A stretch of 64,000 bases of DNA from Lapillicoccus jejuensis (GTDB lineage Bacteria > Actinomycetota > Actinomycetes > Actinomycetales > Dermatophilaceae): positions 2,356,001-2,420,000 of the forward strand of contig NZ_VFMN01000001.1 in NCBI RefSeq assembly GCF_006715055.1, in the 5' to 3' direction. Below the pieces are notes generated by a model that saw only the letters and a program-made list of their open reading frames with translations, made no database searches and was not told the DNA's origin. Positions 20,501 through 26,892 of the stretch are shown one piece after another; positions within the stretch are counted from its first letter, which is position 1, and the number at the start of each line of letters is the position of its first letter. The position numbers and the translations under genes were made by a program.

Positions 20501-21130
20501 CGGCTGACCTCCAGCATGCGGGTCGGCTTCGGGACGACCACGGGCAACGTGTTCGCCGGCTTCGGGGTCAGCTCGTCCGGTCAGCTCGTGGCCATCGCCA
20601 ACGACGGTGTCTTCTTCGCCTCCACGACCGCGCTCACCACGGTGAACCCCGCTGTGCCGCACCGGTACCGGGTCGACTGGACGTCGTCGACCAACGTCAG
20701 CTTCGTCGTCGACGGCGCCACCGTGCTGTCCAACGTGGCCTTCTGGCCGGGCCGCACCCTCAACGCCGTGCTGCGCGACGCGACCGTCGACACGACGCCG
20801 CTCGTCGTCGACTGGCTGCGCGCCTCGCCCTTCGACCCCTCGAGCACGTACGTCTCGAAGGTCGTCGACGCCGGCGCCGCGGTCGGCTGGGACACGCTCT
20901 CCTTCAGCGGCAGCGTGCCGGCAGGGACCACGTGCACCATCCAGGTGCGGTCCGGCAGCACGTCCACTCCCGGCGCGGGGTGGACGGCGTGGGCGACCGT
21001 GCCGTCCTCCGGCGCCGCGATCACCAGGACGGCGCGCTACCTGCAGTACCAGGTGCTCATGACGTCCTCGGGCAACCGGTTCGCCACCTCTACCACCGAT
21101 TCGGTCACGCTGGCGTTCCACGTCCTGTAA
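14543..21130 (+). CDS. giant secreted multidomain protein: DMFA2-like domain, four DUF4082 modules, Ig-like and fibronectin III repeats
   Basis: A 2195-residue exported protein. Residues 1-52 are a signal peptide ending PALAAG. About 53-555 match the N,N-dimethylformamidase large-subunit-like domain (ENSKPGNPASEWDL, YRLGYYNGLGAR, GHDEYWT, FLSGNEVYW). About 558-650 is a bacterial Ig domain. DUF4082 modules start near 651, 922, 1181 and 1451; each opens with CPC followed by S or T and contains RFYK, GTHT and a SGWQT or similar turn. SbsA-type Ig domains lie between them. Three fibronectin III repeats span 1609-1890, and a LamG-like tail runs to the end. There is no sortase signal or membrane anchor. 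It precedes the sugar operon by 84 bases and ends in a rare TAA stop. Enzyme activity on a glycan or adhesion are both possible. Confidence 0.85.
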   Translation: MTTGTSTSGLHLGRGGRRGARRSTGQRPAQLAVLVVLALLGALVVTQPALAAGDPCVSGNAVACENSKPGNPASEWDLAVGDGAGADTIQGFATQMSVTPGSTVQFKVKAAQGYTIKVYRLGYYNGLGARLQGAAVTVATPAVQPGCISDPSTQNYDCGNWSVSASWAVPAAAVSGVYVAHLVQTNGDDSHITFVVRDDASRSDVVFKTSDATWQAYNSYGGANFYTAPTSLTGTQARAFKISYNRPFATRGLVSGRDFLFSNEYPTLRFLERNGVDVSYTTDVDVSAGTTVLTNHHAFMSVGHDEYWTLPERNAVTAARDAGVNLMFLSGNEVYWHTRLEPSIDGSATPNRTIVCYKDSWESKPIDPSAEGTATWRDPRFKTAPNATNPENNLTGTMYMSNNTDLTITVSQAEGRARFWRNTSVASLAAGGTATLAPHTVGYESDEDVDNGSRPAGLMRLSTTTGPSPQKVQDAAGVTVAAGTTTHSLTLYRAASGALVFGAGTIQWGWGLDQYHDGDNSNAADPRMQQATLNMLADMGALPTTLMSGLVQPTASTDTTAPVVTVTSPTTGATLANGSQVTVTGTASDAGGVVTTVEVSLDGGASYHRATGTTSWSWTGVLSGAGTSSIKVRAADDSANLSTPVSTSITVNCPCSLFGQSVPGTPSVADTSGVELGVKLVPQTDGFVSAIRFYKGSANTGTHTGTLWSSTGSPLASGTFTNETASGWQTLTFSPAVAVTGGQTYVASYFAPNGRYAADSNFFAGTTWTAPPLTAPGRPAGVANGVYNGGHGFPSSSYGDTNYWVDVLFSRDDTTPPTVTTRSPLPGSTSVATTAKPSATFAGTVTPSSVTMTLRDAQGTAVPGATAFSATSRTVTFTPSSPLARSATYTASVQASSAAGVPMPTPDTWSFTVAATDPQPGICPCSVWPDTATPATASANDTGSVELGLRFTADADGSVNGVRFYKGPLNLGTHTGSLWTSAGALLATVTFTGESSSGWQTAYFSAPVAITGGTTYIVSYRAPSGGYAVTSSGLSVGVDNMPLHALANGATYTYGSGAPLTGSSANYWVDVVYTPTDAAPTVASVSPGATATNVPIASPVSATLAGLVQAGSAQLSVTGPDGSAVPGATTWNASTRTVTFTPSASLAAGATYTATASGATALSGYAMTPYTWSFTTAGSAACPCTLFASSAVPGTVDAGDASAIEVGTSFLSSVDGKVTGVRFYKSAANTGTHTGTLWSASGSVLATGTFTGESATGWQTLTFAQPVAVTAGTTYVVSYYAPNGHYSATPQFFSTAWTNGPLTAAAGNGRYRYGAGGVVPVDSYGSTNYWVDPIFSTGPVPDTTPPSVVSTSPFAGSTSQPVTGVVVAGFSEDLAPATVTMTLKDATGATVPGAVGYDAATDRVTYTTTAPLGRGATYTASARASDVTGNAMTAATTWSFTTAQPDPTPGACPCSVWTDATTPAVITQNDPKAVELGTAFTTDAAGSVTGVRFYKGPQNVGTHTVSLWTTDGTRVATATVASESSAGWQTGSFASPVAVTAGTTYVVSYLAPTGYYSTTVDALTRSVDAPPLHTVANGGRYLYGGGYPATVSSAAYWVDPVLVTGPAVDTTPPTVTAVTATPSATGATVTWTTNEPASTTVSYGTTPSLGSTATASDGTSHSVALSGLTGGSTYYYRVTSADVSGNTTTSPATSSAPASFQTVDVTAPVVSAVAVAVSGTTATVTWTTDEASTSTVSYGTGATLGSTAGGAAGTAHSVTLSGLTEGTTYSYRVGSVDAAGNVASSPPAPAAPATFTVPDRTPPVVSAVAASGSGTSATVTWSTNESSTSVVTYGTSATALSATATGAVGTSHSVPLTGLAPNTRYYYRVTSADASGNTTTAPDATVAAATYVPSVAPVVQTTVADFAGGTLTGSYVSQNGDGEVGQAPSTAVEFDGTTLPSTFTSSALAPGSSTTLAGGRATLSGTQVASVGTAGAPKSMEVAVTSRLTSSMRVGFGTTTGNVFAGFGVSSSGQLVAIANDGVFFASTTALTTVNPAVPHRYRVDWTSSTNVSFVVDGATVLSNVAFWPGRTLNAVLRDATVDTTPLVVDWLRASPFDPSSTYVSKVVDAGAAVGWDTLSFSGSVPAGTTCTIQVRSGSTSTPGAGWTAWATVPSSGAAITRTARYLQYQVLMTSSGNRFATSTTDSVTLAFHVL

Positions 21131-21147
21131 ACAGGAAGCATCACATC

Positions 21148-21194
21148 GCCGACTGGGGAGTCGGCGGTCCGTCGAGGGGTCGTGGGCGACCCCT
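21148..21194 (+). promoter_or_regulatory. two tandem hairpins between the secreted protein and the sugar operon
   Basis: GCCGACT-GGGG-AGTCGGC (21148-21165) and AGGGGTCG-TGGG-CGACCCCT (21175-21194) lie in the 84-base gap, just ahead of the GGGGGAGC ribosome site at 21201-21208. They could end or attenuate transcription from the giant gene into the operon. Confidence 0.5.
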
Positions 21195-21214
21195 GTCCAT
21201 GGGGGAGCATTCGC

Positions 21215-22297
21215 ATGTCCTTGCGTGTCGCCGTCGTCGGGGCCGGGTACTGGGGGCCCAACCTCGTCCGCAACTTCCGGGGCAGCCCGGACTGGGAGCT
21301 CGTCGCCGTGTGCGACCTCGACGAGGCCCGGGCCAGGAAGGTCGTCGGGGACCTGCCCGTCGACGTGGAGACGTCGCTCGACGCGCTGCTCGCGCGCGAC
21401 GACGTCGACGCGGTCGCCATCGCCACCCCGGCCCGGACGCACAGCCGGATCGCGCTGGCGGCGCTGGCCGCCGGCAAGCACGTCCTCGTCGAGAAGCCGC
21501 TCGCGTCCTCGCGCGCCGAGGCCGAGCTGATGGTCAGCGAGGCGAGGGCCCGAGGCCTGGTCCTCATGTGCGACCACACGTACTGCTACACGCCGGTGGT
21601 GCGCAAGATCCGCGAGATCGTCCGGTCGGGCGAGCTGGGCGACCTGCTCTTCGTCGACTCGGTCCGGATCAACCTCGGCCTCGTCCAGCCCGACGTCGAC
21701 GTCCTGTGGGACCTCGCCCCGCACGACCTGTCGATCCTCGACGCGGTCCTGCCCGGCGGTCTGGCCCCCGAGTCCGTCGCCGCCCACGGGGCCGACCCGA
21801 TCGGGGCCGGCCGGGCCTGCGTCGGGTACCTGACGATGCCGTTGCCCGGTGGTGCCATCGCCCACGTGCACGTCAACTGGCTCAGCCCCACCAAGATCCG
21901 CCAGATGGTCATCGGTGGCAGCCGTCGCACGCTGGTCTGGGACGACCTCAACCCGCAGCAGCGCCTCAGCGTCTACGACCGCGGCGTCGACCTCGACCTC
22001 ACGTCGGCCTCCGACGACCTGGCCGAGCGCCGGTCCGCGGCCATCTCCTACCGGCTCGGCGACATGTACGCCCCCAGCCTGCCCGAGGGCGAGGCGCTGG
22101 CCGCGATGGTCGCCGAGTTCGCGCGGGCCGTCACCCAGGGCGACGCGCCGCTGACCGACGGCGGCGCCGGCCTGCGGGTCCTCGAGGTCCTCGAGGCCGC
22201 CTCCACCAGCCTCACGGTCGGCGGGGCGCTCGTGCCCGTCCACAGCAACGACAGCCTCGACCTCGTCGAGCTCGCCGACGAGGAGGCCCTGGTATGA
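21215..22297 (+). CDS. Gfo/Idh/MocA-family sugar oxidoreductase (WbpB/WlbA-like)
   Basis: A 360-residue NAD(P)-dependent dehydrogenase predicted to oxidise a nucleotide-sugar, probably at C3. ATG 21215 follows GGGGGAGC by six bases. The Rossmann motif is VVGAGYWGPN (residues about 6-15) and the family lysine is in HVLVEKPLASS (about 90-100). First gene of a six-gene operon in which every later start overlaps the previous stop. A DegT aminotransferase two genes later suggests the order oxidation then transamination, as in WbpB/WbpE or WlbA/WlbC. The exact substrate is inferred, not shown. Confidence 0.87.
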   Translation: MSLRVAVVGAGYWGPNLVRNFRGSPDWELVAVCDLDEARARKVVGDLPVDVETSLDALLARDDVDAVAIATPARTHSRIALAALAAGKHVLVEKPLASSRAEAELMVSEARARGLVLMCDHTYCYTPVVRKIREIVRSGELGDLLFVDSVRINLGLVQPDVDVLWDLAPHDLSILDAVLPGGLAPESVAAHGADPIGAGRACVGYLTMPLPGGAIAHVHVNWLSPTKIRQMVIGGSRRTLVWDDLNPQQRLSVYDRGVDLDLTSASDDLAERRSAAISYRLGDMYAPSLPEGEALAAMVAEFARAVTQGDAPLTDGGAGLRVLEVLEAASTSLTVGGALVPVHSNDSLDLVELADEEALV

Positions 22298-23301
22298 GCG
22301 AGATCCAGGGGGCTCGGGTCCTCGTCACCGGCGGCGCGGGGACGATCGGCTCGACCATCGTCGACCAGCTGGTCGGGGCCGGCGCGGCCCAGGTCACGGT
22401 CCTGGACAACCTCGTGCGCGGCCGGGTCGAGAACCTCGAGGACGTCGCCGCGTCAGGGCGCGTGCGCCTCGTCGAGGGCGACCTCAAGGACCGCGACCTC
22501 GTCCACGACCTCACCCGCGAGAGCGACCTCGTCTTCCACCAGGCCGCCATCCGGATCACCCAGTGCGCCGAGGAGCCGCGCCTGGCGCTCGAGGTCCTCG
22601 TCGACGGCACCTTCACCGTGCTCGAGGCGGCGGCGCAGCACAAGGTGGACAAGCTCGTCCTCGCCTCCTCCGCCTCGGTCTACGGGCTGGCGGAGGAGTT
22701 CCCGACGGGGGAGCGGCACCACCACCACAACAACGACACGTTCTACGGTGCGGCCAAGTCGTTCAACGAGGGCATGGCCCGCAGCTTCCGGGCCATGTCG
22801 GGTCTCGACTACGTCGCCCTGCGCTACTTCAACGTCTACGGCCCGCGGATGGACGTGCACGGCCTCTACACCGAGGTGCTCGTGCGGTGGATGGAGCGCA
22901 TCGCCGACGGGCAGCCGCCGCTGATCTTCGGCGACGGCGCGCAGACCATGGACTTCGTCTACACGGTCGACATCGCCCGGGCCAACCTGCTCGCGATGCG
23001 TTCCGACGTCCGCGAGGGTGTCTACAACATCGCGAGCGGCGAGGAGACCTCGCTGCTCGGTCTGGCGCAGGCGCTGCTGCGCGCCATGGGCTCCGACCTC
23101 GGTGTCGAGCACGGCCCCGAGCGGGCGGTCAACGGCGTGACCCGGCGGCTCGCCGACGTCGAGGCCGCCCGCCGCGACCTCGGCTGGGAGGCCACGACCG
23201 GCCTCGAGCAGGGGCTGCGCGAGCTCGTCGAGTGGTGGGCGCCGCAGCGCGAGGCCGTCGCGGCGGGACGCGCGCTCGCCGGCCACGGGGCGCGGTCGTG
23301 A
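22294..23301 (+). CDS. NAD-dependent nucleotide-sugar epimerase/dehydratase (extended SDR)
   Basis: A 335-residue extended short-chain dehydrogenase acting on a nucleotide-sugar. The NAD loop is VTGGAGTIGS (about residues 10-19). The catalytic serine is in SSASVYG and the YxxxK pair in FYGAAKSFNEG, preceded by a His/Asn-rich loop typical of this subgroup. LRYFNVYGPRMD follows, as in UDP-glucose 4-epimerases. The ATG overlaps the oxidoreductase stop (ATGA). Whether it epimerises or dehydrates cannot be decided from sequence; the YFNVYGPR motif leans to epimerase. Confidence 0.88.
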   Translation: MSEIQGARVLVTGGAGTIGSTIVDQLVGAGAAQVTVLDNLVRGRVENLEDVAASGRVRLVEGDLKDRDLVHDLTRESDLVFHQAAIRITQCAEEPRLALEVLVDGTFTVLEAAAQHKVDKLVLASSASVYGLAEEFPTGERHHHHNNDTFYGAAKSFNEGMARSFRAMSGLDYVALRYFNVYGPRMDVHGLYTEVLVRWMERIADGQPPLIFGDGAQTMDFVYTVDIARANLLAMRSDVREGVYNIASGEETSLLGLAQALLRAMGSDLGVEHGPERAVNGVTRRLADVEAARRDLGWEATTGLEQGLRELVEWWAPQREAVAAGRALAGHGARS

Positions 23302-24488
23302 CGCTGGCCCCGCAGCGCCCCGTGACCGACCCGGCGCCCTCGCGCATCAACGTCATGCAGCCGTGGTTCGGGCCCGAGGAGGTCGCCGCGGTGACCGAGG
23401 TGCTCCAGTCGGGCTGGGTCGCGCAGGGCCCGAAGGTCGCGGCGTTCGAGACGGCCTTCGCGACGCGGATGGCGGCCGAGCACGCCGTCGCCGTCTCCAG
23501 CTGCACCACGGCGCTGCACCTGGCGCTGCTGGTCGCCGGGGTCGGGCCGGGCGACGACGTGGTCGTCCCGTCCTTCTCGTTCATCGCGACCGCCAACGCG
23601 GCGACGTACGTCGGCGCGCGGCCGGTCTTCGCCGACGTCGACCCGGTCACCGGCAACGTCACCGCGGCGACCGTCGAGGCCGCCCTCACGCCGTCGACCC
23701 GCGCGGTCGTCGTCGTCGACCAGGGCGGCGTGCCGGTGGACCTCGACGCGGTCCGCGCGCTGTGCGACCCGCGCGGGGTCACGGTGGTCGAGGACGCGGC
23801 GTGCGGAGCCGGGTCGACGTACCGCGGCCGTCCCGTGGGCGCCGGCGCCGAGGTGACCGCCTGGTCCTTCCACCCCCGCAAGATCGTCACGACCGGCGAG
23901 GGCGGGATGGTGACGACGAGCCGCCGCGACTGGGCCGACCGGGCGAGGCTGCTGCGCGAGCACGCCATGGACGTCAGTGCCGCCGACCGGCACCGCAGCG
24001 TCCTCGCCCCGGCGGAGCGCTACGTCGAGGTCGGCTTCAACTTCCGGATGACCGACCTGCAGGCCGCCGTCGGTCTCGTGCAGCTCGGTCGCCTTGACGC
24101 CGTCGTCGCCCGCCGCCGCGAGATCGCGGACCGCTACCGCGACGCCTTCACCGGCGTCGACGGGCTGCGCTGCGTGCAGGACCCCGAGTGGGGGACCGGC
24201 AACGCGCAGTCGTTCTGGGTCGAGGTCGGCCCCCCTCACCCCCTCGACCGCGACGGGCTGCTGGTGCGGCTCGCCGAGGCCGGGGTCTCCGCCCGCCGCG
24301 GCATCATGTCCGCCCACCGTCAGCCGGCCTACGCCGGTCTCGACCACGCGCCGCTGCCGGTGACCGAACGGCTCACCGACACCACGCTGATCCTCCCGCT
24401 CTTCCACCAGCTGAGCGACGCGGACCTCCACCGCGTCATCGACGTGGTCCGCTCCGGCGCGGCCACGGGATCCGGAGCGTCACGATGA
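23298..24488 (+). CDS. DegT/DnrJ/EryC1-family sugar aminotransferase
   Basis: A 396-residue PLP enzyme that transfers an amino group to a keto-sugar nucleotide. The GTG start overlaps the epimerase stop. Motifs: substrate loop SSCTTALHLALLVAG, DEAACGAG-type aspartate in VVEDAACGAGSTY, and the PLP lysine in WSFHPRKIVTTGEGGM. The C-terminal part has the usual RMTDLQAAVGLVQL. It is the first of two DegT aminotransferases in this operon, so two amino groups or two sugars may be made. The amino donor is probably glutamate, as in the family. Confidence 0.9.
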   Translation: MTLAPQRPVTDPAPSRINVMQPWFGPEEVAAVTEVLQSGWVAQGPKVAAFETAFATRMAAEHAVAVSSCTTALHLALLVAGVGPGDDVVVPSFSFIATANAATYVGARPVFADVDPVTGNVTAATVEAALTPSTRAVVVVDQGGVPVDLDAVRALCDPRGVTVVEDAACGAGSTYRGRPVGAGAEVTAWSFHPRKIVTTGEGGMVTTSRRDWADRARLLREHAMDVSAADRHRSVLAPAERYVEVGFNFRMTDLQAAVGLVQLGRLDAVVARRREIADRYRDAFTGVDGLRCVQDPEWGTGNAQSFWVEVGPPHPLDRDGLLVRLAEAGVSARRGIMSAHRQPAYAGLDHAPLPVTERLTDTTLILPLFHQLSDADLHRVIDVVRSGAATGSGASR

Positions 24489-25765
24489 AGGTCCTCGTCC
24501 ACCCCCATGACCTCGAGCTCGGTGGCAGCCAGCTCAACGCGATCGAGATCGCGGCCGGTGTCCGCGACCTCGGTCACGAGGTCGTCGTCCGAGCCCGGCC
24601 CGGCGTCCTGGCCGACCGGGTCCACGAGCTGGGCCTCGAGCTGATCGAGGCACCGCCCATCGGGATCCGCCCGCACCCGGGTGAGGTCTCGGCCCTGCGC
24701 CGACTGACGCGCGAGCGCGGCTTCGACGTGCTGCACGGCTACGAGTGGCCGCCGAGCATCGACCTGTGGCTCGCGTCCGCGGGCACCTCGGCGACGGTCA
24801 TGTCGACGGTCATGTCGATGAGCGTCGCCCCGTTCATCCCGCGGCACCTGCCGCTCGTCGTCGGCACCGAGGAGATCGCCGCCCGCGAGCGCGCCTCCGG
24901 CCGCACGACGGTGCGGGTCGTCGAACCCCCTGTCGACCTCTCGGTCAACCACCGCGGCGCGGGTGGCGACACCGACCTCTTCCGCCGCCGGGTCGGGGCG
25001 GACGCCCACTCCCTGCTCGTCGTCGTCGTGTGCCGGCTGGCCCACGAGCTGAAGCTCGAGGGGTTGCTGGCCGCGGTCGACGTCGTCCCGACGCTCGGTC
25101 GCGACGTCCAGCTGCTGGTGGTCGGCGACGGCCCCGCGCGCGCGCAGCTGGAGAGCGCCGCCGCCGCTGCCAACGCGCGCTGCGGCCGTCGGGCGGTGCT
25201 GCTGGCCGGTGAGCTGATGGACCCGCGCCCGGCGTACGACGCCGCCGACATCGTGCTCGGCATGGGCGGCTCGGCGCTGCGCGCGCTGGGCTTCGGCAAG
25301 CCGCTCGTCGTGCAGGGCGAGAAGGGCTTCTGGCGGCTGCTCGAGGCCGACTCGATCGACACCTTCCTGTGGACCGGGTGGTACGGGCTCGGCGACGGCC
25401 GGGACGGCCGCCCCACGCTCCGCGCCGCTCTCGAGCGCCTCGTGTCCGACAGGGAGCTGCGTGAGCGTCTCGGCCGCCTGGGTCACTACGTCTGCCGTGA
25501 GCGCTTCTCGCTGACCAGCGCGGCCCAGCGCCAGGTCGAGCTGTACCAGGAGGCCCTGGACAGCCGCCCCGCGACGTTCGCGACGAGCGCCCGCGAGGCG
25601 ACCCGTATCGGCTCCCAGTACGTGCACCACGCGATGCTGCGCAAGTGGCGCCGGGCGACCGGCGGCCCGCGCGACGACTTCAACGTGCCGCAGCCCGCCT
25701 TCCCGCGCGAGCCCGTCGCGCCGCGCCTCCCCGTCCCCGACCGCGAGAAAGCGGGAGCACGATGA
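24485..25765 (+). CDS. glycosyltransferase family 4 protein
   Basis: A 426-residue cytoplasmic GT-B glycosyltransferase. The ATG overlaps the aminotransferase stop. The N-terminal glycine-rich acceptor loop is HDLELGGSQLNAIE. The C-terminal donor domain contains VVVCRLAHELKLEGLLAAV and VVGDGPARAQLE, and an E-x7-E-like region around GGSALRALGFGKPLVVQGEKG in which the first acidic residue is less standard. It probably adds one sugar of the repeat unit to the lipid-linked intermediate. The C-terminal 60 residues are basic and proline-rich. Confidence 0.85.
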   Translation: MKVLVHPHDLELGGSQLNAIEIAAGVRDLGHEVVVRARPGVLADRVHELGLELIEAPPIGIRPHPGEVSALRRLTRERGFDVLHGYEWPPSIDLWLASAGTSATVMSTVMSMSVAPFIPRHLPLVVGTEEIAARERASGRTTVRVVEPPVDLSVNHRGAGGDTDLFRRRVGADAHSLLVVVVCRLAHELKLEGLLAAVDVVPTLGRDVQLLVVGDGPARAQLESAAAAANARCGRRAVLLAGELMDPRPAYDAADIVLGMGGSALRALGFGKPLVVQGEKGFWRLLEADSIDTFLWTGWYGLGDGRDGRPTLRAALERLVSDRELRERLGRLGHYVCRERFSLTSAAQRQVELYQEALDSRPATFATSAREATRIGSQYVHHAMLRKWRRATGGPRDDFNVPQPAFPREPVAPRLPVPDREKAGAR

Positions 25766-26892
25766 CCCAGGACCGCATCCCCCTCGTCGACCTGCGCGCC
25801 CAGGTCGCGGAGCTGGGGGAGGAGCTCGAGACCGACCTGCTGCAGGTGCTGCGCAGCGCCGGCTTCGTCGGGGGCCCGCACGTCGCCGCCTTCGAGGAGG
25901 AGTACGCCGCCTTCACCGGCGCCCGCTTCTGCGTCGGCGTCGCCAACGGCACCGACGCGGTCGAGCTGGCCCTGCGCGGCGCGGGCGTCGGCCCCGGCGA
26001 CGAGGTCGTCGTCCCGGCCAACACCTTCATCGCCACGGCGGAGGCGGTCGCGCGCATCGGCGCCCGCACCGTGCTCGTGGACGTGCGTCCCGACACGCTG
26101 CTCGTCGACCCGGCCGAGCTGGAGGCGGCCCTGACGGACCGCACCCGCGCCATCGTCCCGGTCCACCTCTTCGGGCAGCTGGCCGACCTCGACGAGATGC
26201 GCGAGGTCGCCGACGCCCACGGGCTGGCCGTCGTCGAGGACGCCGCCCAGTCGCAGGGAGCCTCCCGCGGTGGCCGTGGGTCGGGGTCGCTGGGCCACGT
26301 CGGGGCGACGAGCTTCTACCCGGGCAAGAACCTCGGGGCGGCGGGCGACGCGGGGGCCGTCACGACCGACGACCCCGAGATCGCCCGTGTCGTGCGGCTG
26401 ATGTCGAACCACGGCAGCCCGTCCAAGTACGTCCACGACGTCGTCGGGATGAACTCCCGGCTCGACGCGCTGCAGGCCGTCGTCCTGCGTCACAAGCTGC
26501 GCCGGCTGGCGGCCTGGAACGCCCGCCGGCGAGCCATCGCCGACCGTTACGGCGCGCTGCTGGCCGACCTGGCCCTCGAGCTCCCGCGGGCGGCCGAGCG
26601 CGAGGCGCACGTCTGGCACCTGTACGTCGTGCAGGTCGACCGCCGCGACGAGGTGCTGCGTCACCTGCAGGACGCGGGCGTCGACGCCGGTATCCACTAC
26701 CCGGTGCCGGTCCACCTCACGGAGGCCTTCCGCCACCTGGGTCACAAGCCCGGCGACTTCCCCGTCGCGGAGGCGGCCGCCGAGCGCATCCTGTCGCTGC
26801 CGATGTACCCGCACCTCAGCGAGCAGCAGCAGGACCGTGTCGTGGAGGTCCTCGCCACGGCCCCCGGGCTGACCGGCGCCGACCGAGGATGA
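25762..26892 (+). CDS. DegT/DnrJ/EryC1-family sugar aminotransferase (WbpE/FdtB-like)
   Basis: A 376-residue PLP-dependent aminotransferase. The start overlaps the glycosyltransferase stop. It opens with the family signature IPLVDLRAQV, followed by AGFVGGPHVAAFEEEYAAFT and VGVANGTDAVELALRGAGVG. The PLP aspartate is in VVEDAAQSQGA and the lysine in SFYPGKNLGAAGDAGAV. It is closer to WbpE, WlbC and FdtB (3-amino sugars) than the aminotransferase at 23298. Together with the Gfo/Idh/MocA enzyme it predicts a 3-amino or 2,3-diamino sugar nucleotide. Confidence 0.9.
   Translation: MTQDRIPLVDLRAQVAELGEELETDLLQVLRSAGFVGGPHVAAFEEEYAAFTGARFCVGVANGTDAVELALRGAGVGPGDEVVVPANTFIATAEAVARIGARTVLVDVRPDTLLVDPAELEAALTDRTRAIVPVHLFGQLADLDEMREVADAHGLAVVEDAAQSQGASRGGRGSGSLGHVGATSFYPGKNLGAAGDAGAVTTDDPEIARVVRLMSNHGSPSKYVHDVVGMNSRLDALQAVVLRHKLRRLAAWNARRRAIADRYGALLADLALELPRAAEREAHVWHLYVVQVDRRDEVLRHLQDAGVDAGIHYPVPVHLTEAFRHLGHKPGDFPVAEAAAERILSLPMYPHLSEQQQDRVVEVLATAPGLTGADRG

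Noticed and set aside
22294-23301. His/Asn-rich stretch in the epimerase as an affinity-tag or metal-storage motif.
   Set aside because: It lies just before the catalytic tyrosine, where this SDR subgroup normally has a variable polar loop.
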